64,000 nt of DNA from a virus (IMGVR_UViG_3300028392_000054:1-64000); one strand, 5' to 3'; positions 37,222-47,290 are shown, counted from the stretch's first letter. Notes: generated by a model not told the origin, from the letters alone. Numbers and translations are program-made.

Positions 37222-38805
37222 TTACACCGACATATCTAATAGGAAACCACGAAGTGTGCCAATTGTCAAATCCACCCCACCGTTATCGTTAATACCCTCA
37301 CCATCAATTACGGCTGAGGCAATTGCGTTCTTTTGCTGAAGAGCTGAATGTTGGCGTACTTCAATTGAGTTAGTAACCAGCACATCTTGAATCACAATGG
37401 TTTTCCACTCAGAAGAAGCCCTACGAATGCGGCCGTTACGCTGAGTAGCCAAACCAGAAGACCAAGGTAAATCATAGTTAATGAGCATGTTCGCCGCCGG
37501 AAGGTCCACGCCATAACCACCGGCGTCAGAACTAACGAACACACGAATAGAAGGGTCGTTATTGAGAGCATTTTTATGTTTTTCCTTTGTCTTAGCGTCA
37601 AGTTGTCCTGTATATGTAACACTGATGTCACGCCCAAGGCGGTCAGCAATGATATCTACCATATCTACATAGGTACAAAATACTACTAGTTTATTATGTT
37701 CATCCTGTTCTAGAAAGTCTTTAGCGTAACTTACAAACGCCTCAAGTTTTGGGCTAGAAAGTCCTTCTAATAACTCTTCTTCATCTAATTGAGCAGCATA
37801 AGCAGAACCTTCACCGTTACCGTTTCTAAATTTTTTTGCGCTTACTTTAAGAAGTTCAGGAGAACAGGTAAGCATTTTAAGACAACCTAATTTAGACATA
37901 ACCTGCCCGCGTAGTTCATCTGCTGGGCCACCCCATGACTTTTCAAAGCCATAATGAGCTAATACGTTAAAAGAGCTTCCAAAAAGCGTTTGAGCGTTAT
38001 CTAAATCCATTAGCAAGTCATCTGAAATACGTTTATATAACTTAGCTGTCTTTCGGTCCATCATTACAAATATTGGATCTTTATGTATTGTGTCCGGTAA
38101 AAATGGAGCAACGTCAGGGTCTTTTTGAGCTTTACGAACAGACGCTGTCTTCATGCGCTCATGCAAGGTAGATAGATTGCGATAGCGGTCTACGCCACCC
38201 CACGCGTTACGAACAATAAATGTCATGTCAAACTTATCAAATCGCCCCAAAACGCTGTCATCAACAAACTGCATGATGCTGAATAGTTCCTCTGGCTTGC
38301 CGTTTTCTACTGGGGTTCCAGTAAGAGCAAACCGATATTCGCAAGTAGCCAGTTTCTTAACAGCCTTGGCACGCTTTGACTTAAACGACTTGATAGCAGT
38401 GGCTTCATCTAAAACAATAAATCCTCTAGGCAACTTGCTTACAGAATCCCAGTCGTTTACTACTTGCTCATAGTTCATGATTACGTAATCGATTTTAGAA
38501 GTTTTCCAGCGCATCGCACGGTCATATTGCTTTTTGCGCTGCTCTGGGTTGCCGTCAATAACGATTGAGTTTGAGCCGTTAGTAAACTTAGTAATAGAAG
38601 ACTGCCATTGGTATTTAAGGCTAGATAGGCAAATTATCAAACCTGGCTCAGTTATATTGCCTTCATCCATTAATTCTTCAATAGCCGCAATCGTCAATAC
38701 GGTTTTACCAAGCCCTAAGTCATAAGCAACAAGCATCTTGCCGCGCTCAATCATCTTATCAACAGCCTCTGGCTGATAAGGAAGCAGCGTTCCTACGAAT
38801 CCCAT
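37222..38805 (-). CDS. SNF2-like superfamily 2 helicase/ATPase
   Basis: A 527-aa protein. LPYQPEAVDKMIERGKMLVA begins the helicase, YDLGLGKT is Walker A (about 30-37), VLDEATAIKS is motif II, and RFALTGTPVENGKPEELFSI is motif III. The C-terminal RecA lobe shows VVFCTYVDMVDII and GYGVDLPAANMLINYDLP. Phage SNF2-like enzymes probably remodel DNA or help replication restart. A short overlap with the primase (38793) places it in the replication operon. TTAGGAGCTTTACA precedes the start. Confidence 0.9.
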   Translation of the reverse strand: MGFVGTLLPYQPEAVDKMIERGKMLVAYDLGLGKTVLTIAAIEELMDEGNITEPGLIICLSSLKYQWQSSITKFTNGSNSIVIDGNPEQRKKQYDRAMRWKTSKIDYVIMNYEQVVNDWDSVSKLPRGFIVLDEATAIKSFKSKRAKAVKKLATCEYRFALTGTPVENGKPEELFSIMQFVDDSVLGRFDKFDMTFIVRNAWGGVDRYRNLSTLHERMKTASVRKAQKDPDVAPFLPDTIHKDPIFVMMDRKTAKLYKRISDDLLMDLDNAQTLFGSSFNVLAHYGFEKSWGGPADELRGQVMSKLGCLKMLTCSPELLKVSAKKFRNGNGEGSAYAAQLDEEELLEGLSSPKLEAFVSYAKDFLEQDEHNKLVVFCTYVDMVDIIADRLGRDISVTYTGQLDAKTKEKHKNALNNDPSIRVFVSSDAGGYGVDLPAANMLINYDLPWSSGLATQRNGRIRRASSEWKTIVIQDVLVTNSIEVRQHSALQQKNAIASAVIDGEGINDNGGVDLTIGTLRGFLLDMSV

Positions 38806-39740
38806 TGTAAAGCTCCTAATCCGTTTACAGAGTGCTTAGCTGTAAGTAGCCCATAAAGAATTTCAGTTCTGCTCATAGCACCTACATCTTTCATATCCGT
38901 CTGGCCGTAGTTAAAATACCAAGCCTCTAGATTTTGCTCTAGCATCTTTTTAGAAGAGTTAATTCCAGATTCGTCATTATCAAATGCAAACACAATCTCA
39001 TCTGCTTCTTTTATTAGTTCTAATTGAGTATTAGAAATCATTGAGCCATAGGTAGACACTCCACCGGGGACCCCGATTGACTCTAATCTTACCACGTCTA
39101 ACGGAGACTCTACGATAATCATGCGTCCACCTGTGTACTTATTAAGGCCGAACAGCGTTGTGGATTTTTCTACACCCTGTGGGTAGTTTCGGAAATAACG
39201 GCGACTAAAGCCTTTCTCCTGCCAACCCAACAATTTATTTGAATGCGGGTCACGGATTACGGAAATCCAATTTGAGTGCGCTGTATCCCAAAGTAACTGA
39301 TGTTTTTCTGCCGCTTGTAAAGTAAACCCGCGGGCAGTTAATGCGTGCTGTGGTGGATATGTGAACAAGGCAAGCCTAGACTCTGTAATAGTCGTAACTT
39401 CTTTAAACACCGACTCTTGTTCTTCTTCTTCATGCGTACCTAGTTGAATGTTATCGAATGATAGGTATAACCAGTCTTTAGCGTCTGCGTAATCTAAGAA
39501 ACCATTAGCATCTCGTAATCCTTGTGCAGTTGCAATAAGAGCCCATAGGTTACCCTTAAACCCGCAAGAAAAACAAATGTGTGCGCCTGTGTCAGAGTTA
39601 ATCCACCAAGATGGGCTACGATCTTCTTTACCCGTAATCTCTTTATGGCCTGGACATAAAGCAAGTATCTCTGAGCCGCGTGCATTAACTGGCTCAATAT
39701 CTAAGCGTCTTAATACGCTTTCCATCTCTTCTAGTCTCAT
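38793..39740 (-). CDS. dnaG: DnaG-type DNA primase
   Basis: A 315-aa protein. An N-terminal CHC2 zinc finger (ALCPGHKE at about 28-35, then ICFSCGFKGN) recognises template start sites. The TOPRIM domain has VESPLDVVRL (Glu) and IVFAFDNDESGINSS (D-x-D), the metal site for primer synthesis. Shorter than host DnaG because the DnaB-interaction tail is reduced. It overlaps the DnaB helicase by ATGA, so the two are made together. Confidence 0.93.
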   Translation of the reverse strand: MRLEEMESVLRRLDIEPVNARGSEILALCPGHKEITGKEDRSPSWWINSDTGAHICFSCGFKGNLWALIATAQGLRDANGFLDYADAKDWLYLSFDNIQLGTHEEEEQESVFKEVTTITESRLALFTYPPQHALTARGFTLQAAEKHQLLWDTAHSNWISVIRDPHSNKLLGWQEKGFSRRYFRNYPQGVEKSTTLFGLNKYTGGRMIIVESPLDVVRLESIGVPGGVSTYGSMISNTQLELIKEADEIVFAFDNDESGINSSKKMLEQNLEAWYFNYGQTDMKDVGAMSRTEILYGLLTAKHSVNGLGALQWDS

Positions 39741-40963
39741 ACGTCGTCGCTTGTCATTTCGCGGAATAAACCGCTAGACCAATCCCACATTAGGGATGCC
39801 TCTACGTTAGCGCTGTTACGAGCAGCCATAACCTTTAGGGTTCTAGTATCATCTACGTTTTCATCTTCGCGCTCAAGACCAAACACGACATCTGCGTCCT
39901 GTAGGAATGAGGATGAGTAACCGATTGAGTCAGTAGATACCTTACCCTTTTTGGTTTTCCAGTTAAGCGCCTGTGTAGTAATAACAATAGGCTTATTAGT
40001 TCTCTGAGCTAGACGTTTCAAAGAACGAGTAATACCAGTCAAAGCTTGTGGGGTGTTTGACTCGCCAGTCTGTTCATCCATCATTAAATACACACCGTCA
40101 ATAAACACGACATCTGGGTTAAGCGTTTGAATTTTGCTTTGGATAGATGACACGGTAATACCGTGAGCGGCATCTACAAGCCAGAAGTTTGTAGGGTCAT
40201 CCGCCATAGTCAATAGGGCATCTTGGAATCGTTTTTCTTCTTCTTTACTTAACGTACCTGAGATAAGGCGGTTATGTGAAACAAGCGCACGCATTGAGTC
40301 ATAACGATTTTGCTGTTCACGGTTAGTCATCTCAAAAGATTGGAACATTGGAGATAGGTTTTGCTTATGTACGTTATTGGCAATCTGCAAAGCCAGTGTT
40401 GACTTACCGGTCTTAGGTGTAGCAACAATTACAATCAGTTGGCCATTCTGCAACCCATTAGTTACGGTGTCAATTGTAGGAAATCCGGTAGCGACTCCCA
40501 ATAGACCTGGGTTATTCTTACGGAATAAATAATCTTCCCAGCGTGACTCTGTGGTTGTAATCAAGTTGATATCGGAGGTTTTGTTCAAACCTTCTTCTTC
40601 AAGCTTTACAAGACCTCCCTGCATCAAAAGTAATGCGGCTTCATGGTCTTTCTCAGTTTGAATTGCTTCTACGGCAAGACGTAGCGTGTTGCTAATAGAA
40701 AGTTTACGACGTTTGTCTACAAGGTCATCAAGTAGAAAATCTATTGAGTCAGTTAGTTCCGCTACACGATATGTAGGAAAGTTTGCTGCAATTACTTCTT
40801 CGCTAGGACTTTCGCCATACTTAGCAAAGTGAGTCCGTAAGTAGGTCCATACACGTTTGTCTTCTTCGTTAGAAAACCACGAGTCTGATACACCGCGCTC
40901 AAATAACGGGGATAGGTCGCGGACACGAATGGCCGCACCAATTAGTTTTGTTTCTGTACTCAT
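39737..40963 (-). CDS. dnaB: DnaB-type replicative helicase
   Basis: Start at ATG 40963 (ATGA overlap with the upstream stop). FPTIDTVTNGLQNGQLIVIV leads to Walker A ATPKTGKST (about 184), MFQSFEMTN is the H2 region, DVVFIDGVYLMM is Walker B. An N-terminal helical domain precedes it. Unwinds DNA at the fork and binds the primase. Motif III and the Arg finger region (LGLEREDENVDDTRTLKV) are present. With polA, SSB-like and primase, it completes the phage replisome. Confidence 0.92.
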   Translation of the reverse strand: MSTETKLIGAAIRVRDLSPLFERGVSDSWFSNEEDKRVWTYLRTHFAKYGESPSEEVIAANFPTYRVAELTDSIDFLLDDLVDKRRKLSISNTLRLAVEAIQTEKDHEAALLLMQGGLVKLEEEGLNKTSDINLITTTESRWEDYLFRKNNPGLLGVATGFPTIDTVTNGLQNGQLIVIVATPKTGKSTLALQIANNVHKQNLSPMFQSFEMTNREQQNRYDSMRALVSHNRLISGTLSKEEEKRFQDALLTMADDPTNFWLVDAAHGITVSSIQSKIQTLNPDVVFIDGVYLMMDEQTGESNTPQALTGITRSLKRLAQRTNKPIVITTQALNWKTKKGKVSTDSIGYSSSFLQDADVVFGLEREDENVDDTRTLKVMAARNSANVEASLMWDWSSGLFREMTSDDV

Positions 40964-41367
40964 AATGAAGGAAAGTCCATCCCCCATCGACCATACCGAA
41001 GTAGTCGCGATGGGATATCAATTACACCGATAACCTCTGGTCGATAAGGAAGTTCTGCAACTAACTTATCTACCGATTTGTAAGACGAGCCGTAACGAAA
41101 TGGGTTCGTTCCAAGCTTGTCTAAGTGAAGCATTAACTCTACCACTTCATCTTCTGAATGAGTAAAGCTAATAAGCTCCATTGTAATACCGCGTTTAAGA
41201 GTAGTCATATACAAGTGGCTAAGCACCATTCTGTTATATTCCTTACGTCTTTTTTTAACTGGTACAAACCCAAGAACTTTTCTATTGTCCTCGTAAACAT
41301 CTACAATTACATCAGCAGTCACTATAACACGTTGCGGTAACGAATTGCTAATGTCATTCCCTTGCAT
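40960..41367 (-). CDS. Hypothetical protein (135 aa)
   Basis: Mixed alpha/beta, basic middle (KKRRKEYNRMVLSHLYMTTL) and a conserved-looking end VIGVIDIPSRLLRYGRWGMD. In replication operons of actinophages a similar VIDIP...YG ending occurs, but its role is not established. Overlaps both neighbours by a few bases. Confidence 0.5.
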   Translation of the reverse strand: MQGNDISNSLPQRVIVTADVIVDVYEDNRKVLGFVPVKKRRKEYNRMVLSHLYMTTLKRGITMELISFTHSEDEVVELMLHLDKLGTNPFRYGSSYKSVDKLVAELPYRPEVIGVIDIPSRLLRYGRWGMDFPSL

Positions 41368-41687
41368 TAGTAAATCTCCACTTTAGCGTGTTTAATTATG
41401 AAGTCTCTAAATGTTTGTTCGGTCCTCATTGCAACTCGTATTTGTTCTGTGTTAACTCTGTCAGAAAAATCAAATGGATACATTCCCCCACCTTCTTCAA
41501 TTCTGCGCTCTACTAACGCTGTGTGTTTGCAACTATCTTTGGCAGCAAACCCTGGACAATTACATGACAAATATTTATCTGGAGTAGTGTTTACTTCAAA
41601 AATTCCTGGACCTGGACTGTCCGACCTATGGCTAAGAAATATTTGTAGCAGTCGTTTGTTTTCTGGTGCGCTTTTTCCTGGGGCCAC
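41367..41687 (-). CDS. SWIM zinc-finger protein (106 aa)
   Basis: YLSCNCPGFAAKDSCKHTAL is a SWIM finger (C-x-C-x-x-F...C-x-H), a zinc fold that binds DNA or proteins. It precedes the DnaC-like loader, and its ATG lies next to the loader's stop. Possible ssDNA-binding or loader accessory factor. Confidence 0.75.
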   Translation of the reverse strand: MAPGKSAPENKRLLQIFLSHRSDSPGPGIFEVNTTPDKYLSCNCPGFAAKDSCKHTALVERRIEEGGGMYPFDFSDRVNTEQIRVAMRTEQTFRDFIIKHAKVEIY

Positions 41688-41688
41688 G

Positions 41689-42381
41689 TTACTTCCTCAA
41701 ATCCGCAGATGAATCCATGTTCACGTAAATAAAAGCCTCGTGAACAAACGACTGAGTAGCAGACCCATAGTGAGCCTCCCAATCGTCCATCTTGATATTG
41801 GTGGTAACTATGGTAGGCAAACCATTATTGAAACGTGTACGAAGAACGTGATGAAGCATATTCTTCTGCCAGCCTGAAGCACTTGCGTGCTCTTTACCTA
41901 CGTCATCCAAAACAAGGACTCGTACGTTATACGCATCATCATAAGCTTCACCAAGAATACCGTTGTAAAGCAACTCGTCATCGCTCTCGTGGTCTTCCAT
42001 GATTGCGCCCTTAAGGTCAAGTAACCCGTTGTAAGTGATGAAATAGCAAGGGCGCGAAACTGTCTTGCCTGGCTCCATACCTAGAATTTCTGGAGCTGCT
42101 TTACGAAGCACTTCTTGAATCAAAGTATTAGCCATTGTGGTCTTACCGCGACCCGGAAGTCCATAAAGCATTAAACCAAGACCACAAGTTTGCTTACCTT
42201 CGGCTCGGATTACCTTATCTGAAGTTACTGCGGAAAACCACTTAGAGACGGCCGTCATTACGTCCGCAGAGACGTCAGAACAGTCCTCAAGGGTCCAACC
42301 AAGCTTGGCTGGGGGTATACTCGCAATCTTCACCCAAGTCCGCCTACGGGCCGGCAAATCGTTTGGCTTATACATTTTCAT
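41689..42381 (-). CDS. DnaC-like AAA+ helicase loader
   Basis: A 230-aa protein. LMLYGLPGRGKTTMANTLIQ (Walker A about residue 80), VLVLDDVGKEHAS (Walker B) and TIVTTNIKMDDW (sensor 1) define the DnaC/IstB group of AAA+ loaders that open DnaB rings. The N-terminal ~60 residues are basic. Two ATGs (42381 and 42375) share the GACGAGG site; the first is kept. Transcribed with DnaB, primase and the initiator-like gene upstream. Confidence 0.85.
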   Translation of the reverse strand: MKMYKPNDLPARRRTWVKIASIPPAKLGWTLEDCSDVSADVMTAVSKWFSAVTSDKVIRAEGKQTCGLGLMLYGLPGRGKTTMANTLIQEVLRKAAPEILGMEPGKTVSRPCYFITYNGLLDLKGAIMEDHESDDELLYNGILGEAYDDAYNVRVLVLDDVGKEHASASGWQKNMLHHVLRTRFNNGLPTIVTTNIKMDDWEAHYGSATQSFVHEAFIYVNMDSSADLRK

Positions 42382-43240
42382 CCTCGTCTAGCAAAGCAAG
42401 CTTACGGTTAGTTAGCTCTTGGTCACGAATAATGTTCGTTTCCAGCTGCTCTACCGTGATGATACTCTCACGAGCCTGCATTAGCAAGCTGGGGGCTTTG
42501 TAGAGGAAGGCTCTCCATAGATGGTTCCCGTCGGTGTACTTCTCGGACTTGAGGGTGCTGAAGAATAGCTCGATAATCTTGAGCTCCACTTCACCGTTCG
42601 TATCATGCTGTTTCCGGAATACCGAGAGTGCCTGTACAAACCGGGACTGAGTGATACTGAAGGGTTTGATGGACCAAATATCGGCCATGCGGTCCCCAAA
42701 TTCGTATGCAACGTCTTTGCATGTCCAGTCTGATGGAGCAATCTTGGAGCGGTGCTGGTCTTTGCGTTTTTGCGCCTTAGCCTCGCGAACCTCCACGTAC
42801 TCGGCTTTCTTCTGCGCCAGATGCTTTGCGCGGTCAACCAGAGTATCGTCATCTGGAGACGACATCTTTTTAAAGTACTCATAACCCACTTCTTTTTCCT
42901 TCCCCTCGACCTCGTCGAGGAATTTATTTGTAGCTATATTAGTAGTACTAGCTGTATTGCTATTAGAAATATGGCTTACTAGCTGTACTGCTATATGGCG
43001 ATAACCTGATATGACCGATTTGGTCACGTCAGACATTACCACTTTAGTTTTAGTACCTGCACCAACTATTCTAGTCATTTTGATGCAATTTGCGTCTCGT
43101 AGCTCTTGTAAAACAACCAAGCTTTTGCGTCTGCTCAAGCCCTTGTGTTCCATCAGGGTACGGTGATTTATTATAAGAGTTGGATTTAGGTATAGGAAAG
43201 CTAGGCAGTCCTGTGCCTGCCGACTAATATTGATAGACAT
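42368..43240 (-). CDS. Probable replication initiator with winged HTH
   Basis: ATG 43240 has AAGGAATAGC before it, so it is used instead of 43288. The N-terminus (SRQAQDCLAFLYLNPTLIIN then HRTLMEHKGLSRRKSLVVLQ) is a helix-turn-helix with a wing; the C-terminal half is helical and basic (REAKAQKRKDQHRSKIAPSD). Layout and place directly upstream of the loader and helicase resemble phage DnaD/O-type initiators. Family not confirmed. Confidence 0.55.
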   Translation of the reverse strand: MSINISRQAQDCLAFLYLNPTLIINHRTLMEHKGLSRRKSLVVLQELRDANCIKMTRIVGAGTKTKVVMSDVTKSVISGYRHIAVQLVSHISNSNTASTTNIATNKFLDEVEGKEKEVGYEYFKKMSSPDDDTLVDRAKHLAQKKAEYVEVREAKAQKRKDQHRSKIAPSDWTCKDVAYEFGDRMADIWSIKPFSITQSRFVQALSVFRKQHDTNGEVELKIIELFFSTLKSEKYTDGNHLWRAFLYKAPSLLMQARESIITVEQLETNIIRDQELTNRKLALLDEDENV

Positions 43241-43241
43241 G

Positions 43242-43850
43242 CTATTCCTTGATGATGCGTTTAAATTCTTTAGCAAATGATCGGGCAAAAATCTTACCCA
43301 TCTCTGACATTAGCACAACCAAATTTTCTTCTAAGTCGTACTCGCTGTCATATGCTTCATCTTCTTCATCATCAGGCAAAGCTTCTTTAATAGCTTTAAT
43401 TGCCTTTTCATCAGGAACAGTCTCCTCAGTTACTTGAGTCTCTACCACAGGCATTACAACTCGTGGGGGACTTGCAATAGTTCCTTGGCTTAAGGGTATT
43501 AACATAAGACCGTTTGTAAGGTCATAGACAGGGATATTGTGTTGCTGAGCTATTGCAGCGGCGGCTTGACATTCTGAGTCGTCATCATCCCATAAGGCAA
43601 AGAATCTAAGTTCTTCCTTAGTATTATCAACCAAAAGTTCTTCATAATTATTCCTAGAATAATCAAGAATTGGTAGTTCTTTATCGATTGCGTATTGATA
43701 AGTCCATTCGACTCCATCAGACTTTTTTTCATTATATACAATAGCGATAGTTGCTTCATCAACTGAATCTACAACATCACTAATAAGGGCCTCTACGTTA
43801 GCCCGGGTTGTTTTACCATTACCCATAACCGCGATGGTTACTCGTCTCAT
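43242..43850 (-). CDS. Rossmann-like hypothetical protein (202 aa)
   Basis: MRRVTIAVMGNGKTTRANVE and ATIAIVYNEKKSDGVEWTYQ show a beta-alpha-beta start; AAAAIAQQHNIPVYDLTNG is a further strand-helix unit, similar in layout to SLOG-type nucleotide-binding folds. The C-terminal quarter is acidic, then helical. GNGKTT resembles a P-loop but lacks the first Gly. It is the first gene after a strong promoter and leads the replication operon. Confidence 0.5.
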   Translation of the reverse strand: MRRVTIAVMGNGKTTRANVEALISDVVDSVDEATIAIVYNEKKSDGVEWTYQYAIDKELPILDYSRNNYEELLVDNTKEELRFFALWDDDDSECQAAAAIAQQHNIPVYDLTNGLMLIPLSQGTIASPPRVVMPVVETQVTEETVPDEKAIKAIKEALPDDEEDEAYDSEYDLEENLVVLMSEMGKIFARSFAKEFKRIIKE

Positions 43851-43876
43851 AATTACCTCCTATGAACGGAAGTATT

Positions 43877-43904
43877 AGTATACAGAAGAATTAAAAAACG
43901 TCAA
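43877..43904 (-). promoter_or_regulatory. Sigma-70-like promoter of the replication operon
   Basis: On the minus strand TTGACG (43899-43904), 16 bases, TATACT (43877-43882), placed 27 bases before the first start of the operon. The -35 lies within the last codons of the fibre gene, so transcripts from the tail region may run through. A strong fit to consensus. Confidence 0.75.
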
Positions 43905-46561
43905 GTAGCGGTAGTACCAATAAATACCGCGTAAGTAGACCCTAGAGGTAGGTAGTCAGCTAGTACAGCGTTTAAACGATTTTGAGTTAAGAATTTGTTA
44001 GGGTAATAAAGGCTTCTACCAGTGCTTGCTGTACCTTTAGTACCGGCAGCATTTTGCTCCCAAACTAAATCATCCGTGTTATTGTACCCAGTACCGCCAT
44101 CGAAATAGGCATTTACAGTAGCACTTGATTCAAACAAAATAGAATCTACATAGTAAATATGAGTGCTAGCTCCAGTAAAAGTTAATGTAATTGTTGCTGT
44201 TGCAGCAGTTGCTGGGGAAATCATTTGTGTAGAACCTGAGATAGGAGTTAACGACAAACGGCTAAAAGTAGCGGTAGGTAAAGTTAAGGCGGCTGAGGTA
44301 TCGGTTTGTAAAGTAGTACCGCCAGAATCTTTCCAAATAACGCTTACAGTAACAGTATCTGCGTTTGAACCTTTTACATAAGCACTAAACGAATATTGTG
44401 TATTTGCAGATATTGCAATAGTACTACTTGGGGTTAATGTAGTAGATGCAGCATTTGCGGTAAGTTTAGCCGACTTTGTGCTATTTGCAGTACCTAAGCC
44501 GATTGAACTAGTTGGATACACATTTCCAGCCGTAGCATCTGTTGCAAAAGCGCTAGTACCAGTAGTAGACCAGTTAGTAGTAGCAAGCTCAAATCCAGGG
44601 TTAATAACCTGGTTAATTCTAGGAGCGTTTAAATAAAGGTCCACGCGTCTAGGATCAGAATATTTTGTAGCAAATGGGGAAGCTTCAAATTGGAAAGCAT
44701 CAAAGTAATATTTATCACCTACCGTAATTAAATTAGCTATACCTATAGTTGTAGTGTTGTAAATCTGTATAAAAGGAACACCATAGGCAGCATAAGTAGG
44801 GGCTGTATTAGTGTATGATTTGTTAGTCCAAATATTTGCATCAATATCGTAAATTGCTGTACTACTACCTAACGCGGTAGAGATGAATGATCCGTATTGG
44901 TCATACCATTTAATTCCGGGACCAATTTCACGTCCGGTTGGAAAATAACCGTAAAAAGAAAATTTATAACTTGTTCCACCGGTTACTGGGATTCCATAAA
45001 GAACTGGGTTATATGAGTTAATTGTTCCAGAACCGCTTGTTGGAGAAACTGTAATTGGACCGCCAGAAACACCAGCGGCTGCAATTGCTGAGTTATAGAA
45101 AGTAAAAGAAGTAGGGCTAGGAACGCTAATTATTTTAATTATGCCGTTTATATAATTCGGGGTCATGCCTTGAAGAACTATAGATTGTCCAACAGAAAAA
45201 CCATGTTCAGCAGTAGTAGTAAGCGTAACAAAACCATAACCATCCACAGCATTAGTGGTTGTAGTTGCCGTTATGCTAAAACTATCTGTAGATATTCCAT
45301 ATGATAACTCCCATGCTGATTGGCCAGCTGTTGAAGTTATAGTAGCTTTTAAATAACCAAGACGACTATTTGCATAACCAGTAGGGGAGTTAGACTCAGA
45401 GTAAGCTGCTGGGCTTCCTCCTTCTAACGCTGGGGTAGTATTTACGGCCGTCATAGCGTTTCCGCTAGTACCCCAATATCCATCAGATGTCTCAAAAGAA
45501 GCACAATCAAGTGTCAAAAATAAGTTTTTAAAAGGGTTAATAGTCGCCGGGTAACCGGTAAATGAAGTAACAAATTGTTTTACGCCTTGGCCAGTTCCTT
45601 TATTAAGGTAGATATAATCAGCGTTATTAAGCATCCTTCTGCTTTGTTGTATGCCCAATCCGCTTTCATATGAAAAGCCCATTTGGTCCATAAGAGCTGG
45701 CAATAACTTGCCGTCTAAATTATTTACATCGTATCTATTTTTAGCGTTCTCTACTTTTGTTTTAATGAGGTCATACTGAACACCAATAACTCTTAATAAG
45801 TTATATAAGTCATTATTTTTATTAGAGCTAGTTGAGGAAGATAAATAAACTTGAGGCAAGGAGTTATACATTACATTAGCGGTATTATAGTCCTTAATAG
45901 ATGTGCCCATGGCAGTTCCAACACGTTGCCAATAACTATTTGTGTAAACAAACGCGGAATAGTAATAGGACTTACCTGGAGTTAAGAACGTTGGAGAAAA
46001 TGTTAAAGTAGTGCCGTCTGGAATATAAGCAGGTTTGCTTAAAGTTAAGGTAGTTCCGTTAATTGCAGCTACAGTAGTGTTTCCTACAACTCCACTACCT
46101 GAGTTGGGGCCGGTTAAATAAATCGTTGGGGTATAAGTAACTAGTTGACCAACTTTAATGTTTGCGTTAGCCGCAGTAAGAGTTACGTAAATGCTAGCGT
46201 CTACTGTGCCCGTAGTGATAGAAGTATAAGTAGTAGTTGCAGAGCCGGTAATAGGATCGTAAAAAGAACCTGTATCTGTAAGCGTACCAGTAGTTCCTAA
46301 AAGGCTTGATAATTCAGATGTAGTAGCTTTATAAATTACATTTCCACCATCAGGCGTAATAGGAAAACCAACTGCGCTTCTTACTATTAAAAACGTTGTT
46401 CCAGATACAGGAAAAGTGCTTGTATTATTTGGATACACCCAAGACAGTTTAATAGTTCCATAGTCTAAAGACTGTGTAGTAAACGGGTATGCGCTTATAT
46501 CGGTAGTGGCTCCAATACCATACCTAAAAACCCCATATACTTTAGAACCATAAGTTGTCAT
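43901..46561 (-). CDS. Tail fibre / baseplate protein with P2 gpI-like and CBM-like domains
   Basis: An 886-aa protein. An N-terminal beta region is followed by a helical part (LLRVIGVQYDLIKTKVENAK then LLPALMDQMGFSYESGLGI) that matches the P2 gpI-type tail protein joining fibre to baseplate, then the 'V-G-Q-S-I-V-L' beta module (about 445-490). The C-terminal part starts NPGFELATTNWSTTG and has jelly-roll features of carbohydrate-binding modules, with a short Gly-rich end. Probably contacts the host surface. Located at the end of the tail operon. Confidence 0.75.
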   Translation of the reverse strand: MTTYGSKVYGVFRYGIGATTDISAYPFTTQSLDYGTIKLSWVYPNNTSTFPVSGTTFLIVRSAVGFPITPDGGNVIYKATTSELSSLLGTTGTLTDTGSFYDPITGSATTTYTSITTGTVDASIYVTLTAANANIKVGQLVTYTPTIYLTGPNSGSGVVGNTTVAAINGTTLTLSKPAYIPDGTTLTFSPTFLTPGKSYYYSAFVYTNSYWQRVGTAMGTSIKDYNTANVMYNSLPQVYLSSSTSSNKNNDLYNLLRVIGVQYDLIKTKVENAKNRYDVNNLDGKLLPALMDQMGFSYESGLGIQQSRRMLNNADYIYLNKGTGQGVKQFVTSFTGYPATINPFKNLFLTLDCASFETSDGYWGTSGNAMTAVNTTPALEGGSPAAYSESNSPTGYANSRLGYLKATITSTAGQSAWELSYGISTDSFSITATTTTNAVDGYGFVTLTTTAEHGFSVGQSIVLQGMTPNYINGIIKIISVPSPTSFTFYNSAIAAAGVSGGPITVSPTSGSGTINSYNPVLYGIPVTGGTSYKFSFYGYFPTGREIGPGIKWYDQYGSFISTALGSSTAIYDIDANIWTNKSYTNTAPTYAAYGVPFIQIYNTTTIGIANLITVGDKYYFDAFQFEASPFATKYSDPRRVDLYLNAPRINQVINPGFELATTNWSTTGTSAFATDATAGNVYPTSSIGLGTANSTKSAKLTANAASTTLTPSSTIAISANTQYSFSAYVKGSNADTVTVSVIWKDSGGTTLQTDTSAALTLPTATFSRLSLTPISGSTQMISPATAATATITLTFTGASTHIYYVDSILFESSATVNAYFDGGTGYNNTDDLVWEQNAAGTKGTASTGRSLYYPNKFLTQNRLNAVLADYLPLGSTYAVFIGTTAT

Positions 46562-46571
46562 TATTTACCTA

Positions 46572-47276
46572 TTACTTAACGCCGTAGATATAATATGTCG
46601 ATGTAGTAGGAGCAGTGGCGTGAGAAAAAGTAATGTTTGTAATTGCTCCAGTAATTGTTCCACCAGAAATATATGAACCAGCTCCCCAACCAAGTGCGTT
46701 TGTCCAGTTAATTGGTTTAGTACCTGATGCGGATGCGTTATAAATTTCTGCTTGCAATGCGTCACCGCTAGCAGGGGCAGCATTATTAGTTATTGGAAGA
46801 CCAGTAGTAGCAGCATTATCTCCTACAACAGTTGGAGAAGCGGCATAGTTAAACCTACCAAATTTTTGTAAAGTAGAGCTATTAACGTTCATATCAACTT
46901 TGCTTCCAGAAGTCATGTTTTGGAAATAAATAATTACAACTACTTTATTATATCCCGTAGTAGTGATTGAAACTGAAGTTGAGGTGCTAGCTAGAGAACC
47001 AGTAGCAAGTTGTGTATATCCGACACGTGTACCGTTAGTACCATCACCTGTAAGTCCGGCTTCTAAGTTATTTAATCTAGCTGCTACAGTAGTGTTTGTT
47101 CCGGATGCGTTATACGTACCACCAGTTGCAATTATAGAAGTCCTTGGAGTAGTACCGAGCTCGCCTTCAATTGCCTGGATTTCTCCTTGAACGCTGTTCA
47201 TATCAGCAGCTAATACTGTGTCAACACCATCTACTTTATTAGTATAGGTTTTTAACGAAGCTGGATAAGTTGCCAT
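46572..47276 (-). CDS. Tail fibre-like protein (234 aa)
   Basis: MATYPASLKTYTNKVDGVDT, then a short coiled-coil (ADMNSVQGEIQAIEGELG) and a beta-rich C-terminus, as in small phage fibre proteins that trimerise by a helical bundle. Between the J-like protein and the long fibre. Receptor contact is inferred. Confidence 0.65.
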   Translation of the reverse strand: MATYPASLKTYTNKVDGVDTVLAADMNSVQGEIQAIEGELGTTPRTSIIATGGTYNASGTNTTVAARLNNLEAGLTGDGTNGTRVGYTQLATGSLASTSTSVSITTTGYNKVVVIIYFQNMTSGSKVDMNVNSSTLQKFGRFNYAASPTVVGDNAATTGLPITNNAAPASGDALQAEIYNASASGTKPINWTNALGWGAGSYISGGTITGAITNITFSHATAPTTSTYYIYGVK

Positions 47277-47290
47277 TTATTTATTCTCCT

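Noticed and set aside
43242-43850. P-loop NTPase based on GNGKTT
   Set aside because: The first Gly of G-x4-GK[ST] is Ala and no Walker B strand is apparent.
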